Of a stretch of 64,000 bases of DNA, positions 12,240 through 23,321 are shown piece by piece. This DNA is from Cordylochernes scorpioides. Lineage: Eukaryota; Arthropoda; Arachnida; Pseudoscorpiones; Chernetidae. Within the stretch, counting starts at the first letter, position 1. The number at the start of each line of letters is the position of its first letter. Where the stretch lies: positions 13,453,991 through 13,517,990 of the forward strand of contig CP092870.1 in the NCBI GenBank assembly GCA_030710605.1, given 5' to 3'. The notes under the pieces were generated by a model. That model was not told where the DNA came from, ran no database searches, and worked only from the letters and a program-made list of their open reading frames with translations. A program made the translations under genes and the position numbers.

Positions 12240-12450
12240 ATTTAAATACGAAACTATCATAGACGCGTATGATTCTTTTCAAAATAAAACAATTTCTACT
12301 GCCCTTACTGCAATGGAAAAATTAATGGGAGGGCCTGGCTCATCAAACTTTCCATTGCAGTAAGGGCAGTATAAATTGTTTTATTTCGAAAAAAATCATA
12401 CGCGTCTATAATAGTTTCGTATTTTGATAACAGATGGCGCGCTAGTTCAT
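12240..12450. mobile_element. family A foldback, short form
   Basis: The arms run inward from GAAACTATCATAGACGCGTA and CTACTGCCCTTACTGCAATG, mirrored by CATTGCAGTAAGGGCAGTA and TACGCGTCTATAATAGTTTC. The right terminus CAGATGGCGCGCTAG is preserved. The left terminus is decayed. The loop holds GGGAGGGCCTGGCTCATCA, the remnant of the long-form interior. Confidence 0.65.
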
Positions 12451-13272
12451 CTTAACTTTTAATTAGTTTCTATGTTAAATAATAGAACCATGAACCATTT
12501 GATTAAAAATTTTTTTTAATTACTTGATCTGGATCAGAGCTTATTTTGAAACATTCTGAATTTTTTTAAGGCTAGAAAATATTTATTATGAATAGTTATA
12601 GATTATATAAATGAAAATGTTGATATTTGAAATAGAATAATATTACTTAATTATAACAGATATTTTAATATATAGGTAATAATTTGTACAATACCCAAGA
12701 GGTATAGTTTATTTTCGTCAAAATAAGTATGTTAAACTGTAAACATGTTAAGCTTGTGTTAAAATGTGAATACATAATTCATCCATCTATAAATAGACTG
12801 TACAAAATAAACGTGGGAGCCAGCCCGGGCGAATGCTACGGCATGCCGTGTGTGCGCGCACACTTAGCTGGAAATAATCTTTGAAGTTAAATGCATAACG
12901 GTTGCACTCCTCCATTAGATCACGATATATATATATTAATTTTGTTATTTTTTTATTGGAACTTAGAGAGGGCTTGAGATAGATAGCTATAATTCGGATT
13001 TCTCTCGTACTTTAGATCATGAACGATCTCTGAAAAATTCATGTCTCAACTCCCATAAGTTTGCTAGTCAATATCATGATTCACAGTGAGAGATCATTTT
13101 ATATAGATAGAATATATCTAAATTGATAGAGATTGATTGATATTACCTAGAACATGTTGGACATAGATTCTGGAGATTCCCCAAGTATTATTTTTGAAAA
13201 TATTTTTGATGTAATAAACAAAATAGAACGCAAATTTAAAATCTGTGTTTTTAAAAACAGTATTAATATATT
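12451..13272. other. AT-rich DNA with a small GC-rich patch
   Basis: 12810-12875 is GC-rich (GGGAGCCAGCCCGGGCGAAT, GTGTGCGCGCAC). I considered a decayed Helitron end but the CTRR terminus is missing. Nothing else was recognised. Confidence 0.45.
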
Positions 13273-13596
13273 CAGTTTTCAGAGTCATCAAGCAACAATT
13301 CTTAATAATCAATTCTGTCACCGTTTGCTCTTGTGAATGGAATAAATACCCAAATATGGCCATTTCTCATAACAATCGGTGGTTCAGTGGTAGAATGCTC
13401 GCCTGCCACTCGGGGGGCCCGGGTTCGATTCCCGGCCGATATATATATATATATATTTTTTTTACAATTTTAAAACTCATTTATATATCATACAAGAATG
13501 ACATCCACGGCGCCAATTTATAATTGTAACGAATAGTATTTGAATAAAAGCATTTAATCGGGTAAAACCCGAGCGTTGCCCGGGCCATTCGGCTAG
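13273..13596 (+). mobile_element. non-autonomous Helitron segment carrying a tRNA-Gly relic
   Basis: The 3' terminus is typical of Helitrons: a GC hairpin (CCCGAGC GTT GCCCGGG), then CATTCGG and CTAG at 13593-13596 followed by T. The segment from about 13279 through the tRNA relic to about 13490 is homologous to the element at 23322-23560 (minus), but the last 90 bp belong to a different Helitron end type, also seen at 26336-26424 and 40994-41081. The 5' end is not resolved. Confidence 0.55.
13373..13443 (+). pseudogene. tRNA-Gly(GCC) pseudogene
   Basis: A-box-like TGGTTCAGTGG, anticodon-loop CTGCCAC and B-box GGTTCGATTCC are intact and give a tRNA-Gly(GCC) pattern of 71 nt. The acceptor stem is damaged (5' CAATCGG against 3' CCGATAT pairs only 5 of 7) and the base of the anticodon stem has a C-T mismatch. 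It lies inside a Helitron-like element, so it is probably a captured copy and not a functional gene. Confidence 0.75.
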
Positions 13597-13603
13597 TTTT
13601 ATC

Positions 13604-13791
13604 TAAGCATGTGTGTGATGGATATATGTAGACCTATCAAACAATCATTTACGTATTTTTTTCGTCCATGAAAGATATATAAAATTTAAATCAAAGAAGA
13701 GAGATATAATATCAGTTCCTCTTGGAAGTCACTTGGGAAGCAATGTTGTCACGGTAATCTAGGCGTTGGTGTCTAACTGGTTTGTAATTCC
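13604..13791 (-). repeat. inverted copy of the 10.45-10.96 kb repeat
   Basis: Shares AAGCATGTGTGTGATG, CAATCATTTACGTATTTTTT, ACTTGGGAAGCAATGT and TAATCTAG in inverse order with 10454-10962 and lacks the family E insertion. It starts a few bases after a Helitron 3' end. Confidence 0.55.
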
Positions 13792-13949
13792 AAAATATTT
13801 CAATTAATGCTCTGTGTGTGTGTGTCATGCTCACAATAATTATATATAAGTGCATTCATAGAAAATTCATATAAATTATTAACGCGCATTCTATATATAG
13901 GAAATGAAAGTATTTAAACACGAAAGTTTATTATTCACACAAAAGAAAC

Positions 13950-14130
13950 TTCTATTGTCCTTACTGCAATGAAAAAATATTGGGAGGGCTTGGTACATCA
14001 GTGGTGAACCTTCCCAGCGGTTTTACCAATTTAATCTACCAGACCGCTTCTTAGAACTCTAATACTGTATTGGACGATTCTGATTATATATGCTGCCCTG
14101 AAGGATGCAATATTAGAAATGGTATTCAAG
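13950..14130 (+). mobile_element. family A long-form fragment
   Basis: Starts with TTCTATTGTCCTTACTGCAA, continues GGGAGGGCTTGG and CATCAGTGGTGAACC, and reads as FYCPYCNEKI...SVVNLPSGFTNLIYQTAS then a stop. The same reading is recoverable from several other copies (15.96, 16.6 reverse, 39.3 kb), some with single-base shifts. No terminal GCGCGCCATCT is present here. Confidence 0.5.
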
Positions 14131-14549
14131 AAAACTAGGGACATAATAACACTATAGATGAATATGACATTCAAAAGGTTTTGATAATAGATCTTATCAA
14201 ATAATTTACCGAAAGTAATAAAGAAAATCAAAAATATACTGACATTTAGACATAGTCTTGAGCAGATGCCTGCGAAGAAGGGAAGGCAATTCATTTTTAT
14301 CAAAATCAGTGGGAAAGGGGGCTTTCCAGTAGTCGTTTCCCTTGATAAGGTTGCTTGGTTTGGCTGCTGTAATGAGCATAAACAGAAACGATGCATATAT
14401 TTGATAAATCGACCTACATTCTATTGAATTCATTAGAACCACTGGTCTCGACACCAATTTCCAATTAAATATGGCTAGCTCAAATTATAATTACAATTTG
14501 AAAAGGACGTTGTAAAGATAAACTCAGTTTACCTCTAGAAAAGATCGAG
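14131..14549. other. no gene recognised
   Basis: Two overlapping minus-strand frames (14031-14396 and 14206-14457) extend from the family A fragment. They show no domain. Confidence 0.5.
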
Positions 14550-15240
14550 ACTGCCTGGCCGGCACGTGTGAGAACGCTCTTGCAACCTTAGAATAATTTT
14601 CAACGCTTTGCCAAATGTTTTAATTTTTGTTTGATCCTGGCCAGGACAAAATAATTTTAATAACGAAAAGATTCGAAAAGGATAAGTTTCTTTATTTGAA
14701 AAATAAATTCGAGCTTTCGGGCGTAAGCTGCCCTTCTACAGGAATAATGGATATAATTTTAAGTAGTCATGTATTTACAGTTATAAATATTTTCTTTAAA
14801 TGGTTTCTCGCTTTGGTCTTGCACAGCGCGAGTGGATCGCATACCCACGTGATTTAGTTTAAATCAAAGAAAAGCCTTGATAAAGAGAGGCGTGTTGCCC
14901 CTATAAATACTAGTTGACCAATAATTTATATCCAGTATATGCCCTATATTTATCTATACATATATATATATATATAAGCTATTTTTTGCATATCTAGGAT
15001 TATTTATGTAGTTTTATATTTTATTATTTAAGAAAAATTATTGCTATGTAAATTTTTAATTGGTTTATATTATTATATGCAAAATTGTTAAGTGGTGTAA
15101 TGAAGAGAAATTCAAATAAAGAAAATTATCCTTTTTGAATCTTTTCGTTATTATAATTATTGAAAGGATTATTCGTCTTAAAACAAAAGAATTTTGTCGA
15201 GACAATAAAAATATTCCGCCGAAGTATCTTTAATTTAAAG
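14550..15240. mobile_element. family D element split by a nested insertion
   Basis: The left part (14550-14658) has CTGGCCGGCA, CGCTTTGCCAAATGTTTTAA and CTGGCCAGGACAAAA. The right part (about 15180-15240) has AAAAGAATTTTGTCGAGAC and CCGAAGTATCTTTAATTT, as at 55.5 kb. The two halves are separated by the 14659-15151 element. Confidence 0.5.
14659..15151. mobile_element. TIR element nested in family D
   Basis: ATAACGAAAAGATTC...AAAGGATAAG...TTCTTTATTTGAA at 14659-14702 is inverted at about 15108-15151 (TTCAAATAAAGAAAATTATC, GAATCTTTTCGTTAT). These are inverted ends of about 45 bp around an interior of about 400 bp that includes a family H arm at 14711-14740 and a TA microsatellite. It has no coding capacity. 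Confidence 0.5.
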
Positions 15241-15949
15241 AACTCTAGAAAAGATGTTTAAAAATCGTTGTGGTAACTCTAAATATCCAAGTAAAATATT
15301 CAGGCTCTTCAACGCTCAACAACTGTGAAATAAAACTATATAAAATCTCTTCCTACCCAAATCACATTTTATAGAAAATCTCTCTCTATATACATAAAAT
15401 ACTGTATATATATTCTATGAAGGTTTGATATATAAGATTTTTCCATCTTTTCACACAAAATATAACTATATATAGATTCGGAAAAAGGAGGCAATGCCAT
15501 ACGCATTATACTGTAGAATATAATTTGAATACATCTGATAGATGTATATGATAATATTATCAAATATATAAGTGTTATCAATTGAAATATATCTATATAT
15601 TTTCATATATATGGAATCTCTTTGATGTTTTGGTAATCAAACAGATTTTAATCTTCCACTATATTTCATTAAATGCGATTTTATACCCTCGAAATATATT
15701 TAGAAAATCCGATCACGGTGAAAAAATAGCTTTTTTCCAATAGATCTTACAGAGACAGACATCTCATGTATTTGAAAGATGACTAATTGATCAGAGGTGA
15801 ATTTTAGACGTTCTTTTTTTTTTTAATAATTGCGCTTTTAAGAAATGTTGAGGATTATCCGAATTTCAACAAGTCTAGTGATATGATGAAACAGTGTGCT
15901 ATCTGTTATAAAAAAAATGAAACTCTTTTAGATGATTATTTTCAAAATA
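15241..15949. other. AT-rich DNA, nothing recognised
   Basis: Dense TATA runs, and no repeat or gene was recognised. The open frame that enters the next element starts at 15883. Confidence 0.55.
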
Positions 15950-16660
15950 AAATAGGTTTCAACTACCCTGACTGCAATGAGAAAATAATGGGAGGGCCAG
16001 GGAGGGTGAACCCTCTCAGCGGTTTAGCCAACCGTATTAGATTTAATACAAATTTTCATAGTTCATTCAAATACTTTTTCCAAGTGTTCAGATTGAATAT
16101 CAGTAAAAAGGAAAACACACCACCACAAAACAAATGAAATATTACCTTTCGCATTGAGTTTCTTTTATTTATTCTTTTATTCTATTGATATTTTATTATT
16201 AATATTAATATTTTATTCTAATAAAAGAAACTCAATGCGAAAGGTTGTATTTTAATTTTTATAAATGAAATATTAAAGCGGTATATTGTTTACTCTACCA
16301 TCCGCTGTAATATTGAATTTGTTGTGTGGCTTATTTCCTTTTATACCGATACGCAAACTGAACTCTTGTAAAAAATATTTTGAATGAACTATGAAAAATT
16401 TTATTAAGTCTATAATATTATTGAGTTGGGCCAAATCTTAGAATTTTATTTAACTTCAAACTCTGCACAGATCCTAAAAATGACACTAAAGAGAAAGAAC
16501 ATTCAATATAGAGTAGAATGATCCAATACAGTATTAAAACTCTAGAGAAGCGGTCTGGTTGATTAAATTGGCCAAAGCACTGGGAGGGTTCACCACTGAT
16601 GAGCCAAGTGATTCCCAATTTTTTTTTTCATCGCAATAAGGACAGTAGAAGTTTGATTTA
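15950..16660. mobile_element. family A long-form foldback, about 710 bp
   Basis: The outer arms carry the CPYC/GGGAGGG/TGAACCCTCT block on the left (15965-16060) and its reverse complement on the right (about 16545-16655). The middle arms (about 16040-16135 and 16320-16415) share ATAGTTCATTCAAA. An inner hairpin has CCTTTCGCATTGAGTTTCTT (16146-16165) matched near 16225-16245. A left-arm frame from 15883 reads QCAICYKK...PDCNEKIMGGPG, with two C-pairs like a small zinc-binding motif, one cysteine being lost. No transposase is visible. Confidence 0.55.
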
Positions 16661-17039
16661 TTTGTAAAACGCCCACCATGGTTTCGGACTAATGACTCTT
16701 GTCAGTCCAGAGCGGCACTTTTTCAGGAGACCATGAATGATCAAATAAAAACAATAATTTTGATAGAGCTGTTTAGTTTCCAAAGTATAAAAAACTGAGA
16801 CAATATGAAACCTAATTGAGATCGTTCAAACAACTTGAGGAATACGAAACAACAACACAACAACAGTTTTCAAAGTGATTGAGACCAATCTATGGCCAAA
16901 ATATAGGTAAATATTTGCAGGTTTGATAATAATATGTAAAAATAAAGGTGACCTCTCCCGTCAAACTAGATGTCAAAACTAGACACCATCTATTGTCCGT
17001 TCCTGCAAACTAATAATGACATTGAATAAAAATCTTAGA
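16661..17039. other. mixed repeat fragments
   Basis: 16680-16730 has CTTGTCAGTCCAGAGCGGCA, resembling the family H palindrome. 16970-17010 has GTCAAAACTAGACACCATCT and ATTGTCCGTTCCTGCAAACT, a fragment of family C. No gene was seen. Confidence 0.4.
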
Positions 17040-17116
17040 ATAATTGTTATTTATTCCGATAGATGGCGCAAGCCATCATCATGCTTTATTTGAATGATTA
17101 GGAGATGCCTTTGTCT
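17040..17116 (+). mobile_element. family B right-end fragment
   Basis: Has ATTCCGATAGATGGCGCAAG and GGAGATGCCTTTGTC followed by TTAA, matching the right half of the 655-841 element. The left half is missing. Confidence 0.5.
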
Positions 17117-17519
17117 TAATATATTCACGTTTTAGCCAAGTACAATTGAAAACCTTTGTATGTTTTCACCAAATAATGATATGTTATTATATTTTGAAGC
17201 ATCAATTCTCCACTTTTGACAATATATTTTGTAAATAATGAAACTTCACTTATTTATGTTGTTTCAAATATTAATTTTGCGAAATTAGCTTTAATTCAAA
17301 TTTAAGAGATTCATGTCTCATAATATGAATATAATTTTTAATAGATCTCACACGCGCCCGTTACAAAAATAAATTTGGAAGCGCATAATTGTCTCTGTGT
17401 ATTTATCATAGGAAGATATAGAAATTGAATAATTTAGATATTTATCATTGTTCAAATAGACTCACTAATTTATTACACCGTAAAGGGGAAATATATAAGC
17501 ATAGAGCGCTTCTTACGTC

Positions 17520-17690
17520 AAAAAAATATAAAAATAAAATTAAACTAGACACAATCTATTGACCGTTGCCGCAAACTAGCGGCCTTGGCTCGGTTACAAT
17601 GCCACAACAGATGGCGTCTAATTTTGACCTTTATGACCCTATACTTCAGATCAATTTTCTCCCGGCAATATATATATATATGTTATAAAT
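17520..17690 (+). repeat. family C repeat
   Basis: Has ATCTATTGACCGTTGCCGCA, AACTAGCGGCC, CGGTTACAATGCCACAACA and an end TTCTCCCGGCAA. Similar blocks lie at 21790-21945 and 29110-29235, the last starting with the inverted end TTGCCGGGAGAA. It is probably a non-autonomous transposon. Boundaries are approximate. Confidence 0.5.
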
Positions 17691-17714
17691 ATAAAATAAT
17701 GAGATTTTCTGTTG

Positions 17715-17945
17715 TATTTTGATTGTTATTTATATAGAAAACATAATTTGATTAAATTACTGCCTGGCTTAAGGCGAGTAGAACAAGGAAAACAAAATAT
17801 TATTTACATAATGTACAAAAGATTTGAGCCGGCCAACGGGGAACAACAACAATGAGTTTTTATAGAGAAAACAGCGACCTCTGGCGGTCAATTTAACAGA
17901 GTCATTTAATCTATGAAATATATTTGAAAAACATTTTTTATATAT
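17715..17945 (-). repeat. family G repeat, copy 2
   Basis: The reverse complement carries GCCAGAGGTCGC, TATAAAAACTCATTG, the poly-GTT block and TACTCGCCTTAAG in the same order as the copies at 11.3 and 53.7 kb. Confidence 0.55.
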
Positions 17946-18079
17946 AACATATATATATTGGAAGAAGAATATAAAAAAAAATTGTACCGTCGAGGAGTCT
18001 TCCACAATGAAGAATAGTTCTTCTACAGATAGTCCGTTTACTCCTCTCACCTCAGGTTTCAAGTAAGACTTGTAGATTA

Positions 18080-18750
18080 GTATTTTGGATAAATTTAGAG
18101 GGCACCGTCACCGAAGATCCAGTCCTGCAGGTCGGGTGGACGCTGGATGTTGAAGGCTTCCCTGATGAGAGGTCAGCGACATGACCAGTCCGGAGGACCA
18201 GCGAAAGATCACAGAAGCCTGTGGCTATGCAAGATTCTCAGGCAGTGGTGGAATGTATAGGATAGTCTATAGTCAAACAAACCTCCACGTCTGCATCGTG
18301 CCACTTGAGGCAGCAGCACCTATATGTTCTCCATTTTCTGAAGGAATTGAGTAATGATCATGGTAGCGGATGAGACAGGTCCAGCATGATGTGAGCTGCT
18401 CAGGTGGTGAGACGCAGAAAGAGTGTGGCTGTTTTCCGAACCACCATGACCATGGCGAGGATTGGAACCCGAATGCATACGTGATTTTTCTCTGAAAACA
18501 TTCGCAACCAGAAGATTCCAAGGGGATCGGTGTCCGTTAAGACGCTGTGCGTAGGCCGGGGAAGTTCAATTGAGCATCTAAGTAGATATCCGGTTAGCAA
18601 TCCCAGAAACTTCGCTGAAGTCAGGTTGTGAGGGCCACAGGAAGCGGTAGCTATCCGGAGACATAGAGGAGTCTCAACTACTGGAATCTGTGTATCTTAT
18701 TCGAAGATATCCGAAACAACTATGAAGAGATGGCAACTCCAACGGGGTTT
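18080..18750. other. GC-richer island of unknown origin
   Basis: Base composition is clearly richer in G+C than the flanks, and short frames occur on the minus strand (18273-18600). I see no domain, intron signals or terminal repeats. A decayed retrotransposon or a degraded gene is possible. Confidence 0.3.
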
Positions 18751-18903
18751 TATTTCCGATTGTATCGTTTTTAATTCCTCGTAATTTTAATTTCATAAAT
18801 ATATATAAAAAGTGTCAAATTTCAGTTAAAAGCTATGTAATTTTAAAATAATTGAATTATATATATCAATCATTATCAATGTTTAGAAATAAACGTTTTT
18901 CCC

Positions 18904-18987
18904 TGGACTTATCAGTCCTTCAACAAGAGTATTACGTGATATTAACGTGATGCACCTGTTGAAGGACTGACAAGTCCGAAAGCTTGA
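18904..18987. repeat. family H short inverted repeat, copy 2
   Basis: GGACTTATCAGTCCTTCAAC is mirrored by GTTGAAGGACTGACAAGTCC, a 20-base arm with one mismatch, followed by GAAAGCTTG. A hairpin with a 41-base loop can form. Confidence 0.55.
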
Positions 18988-19389
18988 AAATAAAAAGTAG
19001 AACAAGAAACTTAGCCCTGGAAGCTTTATTTATTTTATAATATTATCAATGTTTATTGTATATTATTATTTTCAAAAATTTGGGAGTATCTATTTTTATC
19101 TTAACTCTACTTTAAGAATTGGGAGAATTATATATATCAAAACTAATTAAAATGTTAACAATACATACTTGAATGTCTGTATTGCATATATATATCGTAT
19201 ATTTTAAAGTGTATAATAATGACACTTTTAGTATATGCCACATATCTTCTAATTAGTTAGAGCCGATACCTTATAAGATCCTACCCTTCTATTAAAATGT
19301 ACACTTTCTATTTACTACCACCCCATATTTTGTATATAAACTATTTGTATTTAAACACCCTATTTTAATTTGAACTAAAAATGGTGACG
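18988..19389. other. AT-rich DNA, nothing recognised
   Basis: No gene or repeat was recognised. Confidence 0.55.
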
Positions 19390-19770
19390 TCAAAATAAAG
19401 ATCCAAAGAGCAGTCAGCTGGGGACAGAGGAGGAAAATGCCAAAGCCCAGATGGGCCCCCCCCCTCCCTCCAGGGATTTATATAGACGACCCCTGTAAAC
19501 AGGACAGGTTTTTGGCAGGGGGTCAGCAGATGTTCTAGGGTGTGGCCATCGGTAGACGGCTTCTGTCTCGCTCAGTCTCTCTCTCCAGGTCTCGATGATA
19601 GGCATCCAAGTTTGTGTCATGGCCTCTACCTCTGTCCCGTGGGCTGTCCTCGATCAGTGTCGGTGCTAACATCTAGCCCTGCCTCTGCTTCTTGTTGTCC
19701 GCGTGTGGGAAGAACATCAACACTCGCCTCACGTACACGACTGCCAGTTCATCCATACGTCGGCAGGATC
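19390..19770. other. GC-rich island with TATA-like box, possible LTR relic
   Basis: Carries a C-run, GATTTATATAGACG and CT-rich tracts. The overlapping frames on both strands are probably by-products of the composition. The arrangement would fit part of an LTR or SINE, but no terminal TG...CA or second copy is seen. Confidence 0.25.
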
Positions 19771-20224
19771 ACATTTGCAACAATATTACATATATATATA
19801 TATATATACACCCCTCCATATATATCCTTTCCAAATAAACACCAAACAATGCGCTGAATATATATTCAAATCCCAACGGGTGTTCTGTACACAATGAACC
19901 ACTTACAATACCAGCATACTGATACATTACCTACTCATTGAGAGTTCCTGAAACTGTACATATTGACATAGCATATATAGCATACCATATTTCCTCCAAT
20001 ATTTCTTTAAATGTAATACATCTTTTGTTGAAAAAGGAGGATTAACTGTCACAACTCCTTAGCTAGGAATCAATTAGATTTAGGTGTCTACGGCCAAATT
20101 GGTCCTTGTGTAACAAAGTGATATGTTTTCTGATCTAAAGATTCAGGAAAATATAAAGTCCCTTTCCTCTTCTAAAGGATATATCTATACATATTATATA
20201 TATGCTTTCACTAATATACAGAAC
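19771..20224. other. AT-rich DNA with TA microsatellite
   Basis: A perfect TA run lies at about 19790-19808. Nothing else was recognised. Confidence 0.55.
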
Positions 20225-20435
20225 TTAAGTAAGTTGCACCTTTAAGCATGTATATCGAGATTCAGATAATAACTCTTAGAGATATTTGATACATATATAT
20301 AGTGACCTTCATTGAAAACACACGAGATAACTTAGTGTGAACAAAATTACCTATGTCACCTTGAAAAAAATAGACTACTGGCGATTTCAAAGACTTTCCA
20401 CTACCTTAAGTTTTGATCATGAAAGTATATACATG
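20225..20435 (+). repeat. family F repeat, copy 1
   Basis: Shares GATTCAGATAATAACTCT, AGATATTTGATACA, ACACACGAGATAA and TCAAAGACTTTCCACTACC with 25050-25240 and 38400-38590. It is a dispersed unit of about 200 bp of unknown type. Confidence 0.5.
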
Positions 20436-21594
20436 CATAGAAGGTCAGGGCGGTAGAATAATCAAAAGGTATCTGCTTATCATATTAGAGAGCTATCTTA
20501 TCTGAAGAAATATCAATCAAACAATATGGGTTTTCATTTTCTCAAATTGTATAATAACCTTTTGAAAGAAAAACCAACAATGTATGCGTTTTGCGTTGTT
20601 GGTCATAGTTTGACGTACTACCTTAATATACTAGTAAGACCTAAGTAAGTCATACCTCTTATTTGTGATCCAAGAAAATGGAGTCTGACTGCTTGAACCG
20701 AAGCAAGTATAGAAAGAGAAGAAGATTATAGTGGTAACTGAATGTAAGAGATTGGGCGTGTAATTAAACATGCAGGTATTGCGGACTTTCTTATAAATTA
20801 CAATATTGTCCATCAAACAATGAATGATAATTGCTAAATAAGTGAGAATTCCCATATTAATATGGAGATATATTGTGTGTAAACCTATATTTTCTCATAT
20901 ATAAATATAATATCCTTTATCAGTCCTGTTAATATATGCTTATAACTATCCTTAATTTCAAATAAACTTGTGAATGAAATTTAAAATATAAAGATTTTTG
21001 TGAGTTCCTATTATGAATTCTAGCTATCAAGCAACAGGTCTTGCCAAAGAGTGATTTTCGCTTGAAGGATAGCCTTTCAAAAAAAAAGGAAATTTATTGT
21101 GAATATCTTTGTAATATCTAAGCATATATATCCTCCTGAGAGATGAATATAAGCATTTAAAACATAAATATCAAGAATTATTCACAGATTTATAATATCA
21201 AATTACAGAAATGAGGGATAAATTGAATAGAATTCAGCAAGGACTTGCCTAAAGAAGGAGATCAATTTAAAGTGCCTTCTATTCAGCACCCGTGTCTGTC
21301 CACATCCACCATGTAAACTTGCCTGGACACGTGTGTTTGGAGAGCCATGTTTGTCCTTCAATAAACCCCCCTTGTTATACGCCAGCACTTTCTATCCCTT
21401 GTTGGGCTGTTGTTGGGTGGATTTTAATGGATCCACTCGTTGGTAATAATACTTTATATCATCAGAATGCTACTCTATAAAACAATTTTATCTTTTATTT
21501 ATATTTCATTTAATATAATGGTTTATAGATAAAATTCTTTTTTGATATTCATAATAAAATTATTTCATCACGTATATGTACATATTTCAGCAAA
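20436..21594. other. AT-rich DNA, nothing recognised
   Basis: Frames at 20631-20855 and 21203-21480 are short and have no domain. 21280-21440 is slightly GC-richer. Confidence 0.5.
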
Positions 21595-21760
21595 ATATTA
21601 TTTTATTAACCGAATATTAATTTTTATATTTATAAATTTTTACTCTGTAAATTCCCTCATTATTTCCATGTTATTTTTAAATGTTAATTTGTTTTGCAAT
21701 AAATAAATTTCCCTGTTATAGTGAAGTTTGCCTTTCCTAATTTTATACATGACAACATCT
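21595..21760 (+). repeat. possible LTR relic related to the 47.3-48.0 kb element
   Basis: TTTTTACTCTGTAAATTCCC, GCAATAAATAAATTTCCCTG and GCCTTTCCTAATTTTATACA parallel GCTACTCTGTAAATTTCCC, TAAATAAATTGCTG and GTCTTCCCTAATTTTCCATG of the 47.26 kb LTR in order and spacing. It is diverged, with no target duplication visible. Confidence 0.35.
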
Positions 21761-21789
21761 ATTATATATATAATGTATGAAGAGACAAG

Positions 21790-21945
21790 GGTCGCTTCTC
21801 CTGTCAAAATAAACGTCAAAACCTGACGCCATATATTGACCGTCGTCGCAAACTAGCGGCCTCAGGTCGGTGACAAAGCCACAACACCAGCTTGTCTCTT
21901 TAGTCCCTTGTCTCTTTAGATCATTATCCTCCCGGCAAAATTTAT
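21790..21945 (+). repeat. family C repeat with small tandem duplication
   Basis: Carries ATTGACCGTCGTCGCAAACT, AGCGGCCTCAGGTCGGTGAC, AAAGCCACAACA and the end ATCCTCCCGGCAA. CTTGTCTCTTTAGTCC is followed directly by CTTGTCTCTTTAGATC, a two-unit repeat within it. Confidence 0.5.
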
Positions 21946-23321
21946 ATCTATATATAATGTATGATTGTATAAAAACATTATATATATATATTTTTTAAGT
22001 GAACCTTCCACTTAAAGCCTGTTCCATTATTTTTCTTTTTCCAAAAAAAAAAAGAATATAATATTGAAGAAGGAACAAAAGTTAACGGCGACGTGTTTCT
22101 TTCATTAATGTTGTAAATTCGGCAAGTTTTCTGACTTTGACGTCCTTCGACAGGCAACTTTCCAAGAAACTGAAAGATAATATTTATACGTAAATATTTA
22201 CATGATTTGAACTTTTCTCAATGAAATAAATGATTATTATACAAAAATATTTCCTTCTTATCTATGTAAACAAATTTGTTCTGAGAAAAGGATGACCGCC
22301 ATAGGATGCACGGAAAGGCAAAAACCATCTTAAACCCCTCAGACAAAGAAGATTTTAGAAACTTGGGAGGTTAAATTTTTTCAAGGTGAGGGGACAGATT
22401 GGGTACTATTTTTATTAAATATCTGTAGGTATTATGGAGGAAGGTCAATTTTCCTGTTAAAACTGTATAGTTGGATAGATGTTTATGCCTCCAGGAAGAG
22501 ACGCTGTTATTTGTTCTTTATTCCTATGTAATGTGCGGTAGCTTGGGTTGAGTTGAAAGTGTGGCCTATACTATTGATATGTTGGTATATTAGGTGTCTC
22601 TATTGTTGATGCATCTTTGGTGATCTGTTAAGCGGATGTAGAGCAGAACTATATCTACTCACAAATACTCCTCTGGAAATTAGAAGACTTTTTGAGCAGC
22701 TGAGTTTTCTATGGATGTTTTCCTTCCATAAAAATCTATGCTTCCTTCTTAAGGTGAATCTGTATATGAGCTATAATCTTAAAAAAATATATGTATATGT
22801 CATAAAAAAAAGACGTATATTCTAGTTACGTTACCAATTCATGCAGTCGTGGATGGTAAAAATGAATGATAACTTTTGTCCCAAAAAATTTATCATTTTG
22901 ATTATTTTTTAAAGCAAACAGTTTTTTTTTGCATACATACAAATAACAATGTTATTATCTATTTACAATAAAAATAAAATTAGGTTATATTCCTTTTGTT
23001 AAGGATTCCTTTTCATTTTAAAATTTAACTCTGTGATTATAGAATTTTAATTATTTTATGAATAATAAAAATCATATTTTTATTATGTCATATATGTGTG
23101 CAAATAAACCTAAAAACAAACAATAAAACTTGAAATTATGTAAATACAAATAAACTAAGCTATATTATTGAAATATAATATTAACAATCATTTTTTTATA
23201 TAGATAAAACAAACTACCTATTATTTCGAATGTAGTTACTTGCAACATACACTGTTGAAAAAAGCAATAAATGAATGCATTACTTAATTCATGTATATAT
23301 AATCTTTGTGTTATATATACA
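21946..23321. other. AT-rich DNA, nothing recognised
   Basis: No gene, RNA or repeat was recognised over about 1.4 kb. Confidence 0.55.

Noticed and set aside
12810-12875. Helitron 3' end
   Set aside because: GC-rich CCCGGGCGAA is present but neither a matching stem nor a CTRR terminus follows.
15883-16137. 84-codon frame as a RING-type protein gene
   Set aside because: It runs into a foldback arm and a key cysteine is missing; kept only as the possible coding remnant discussed under family A.
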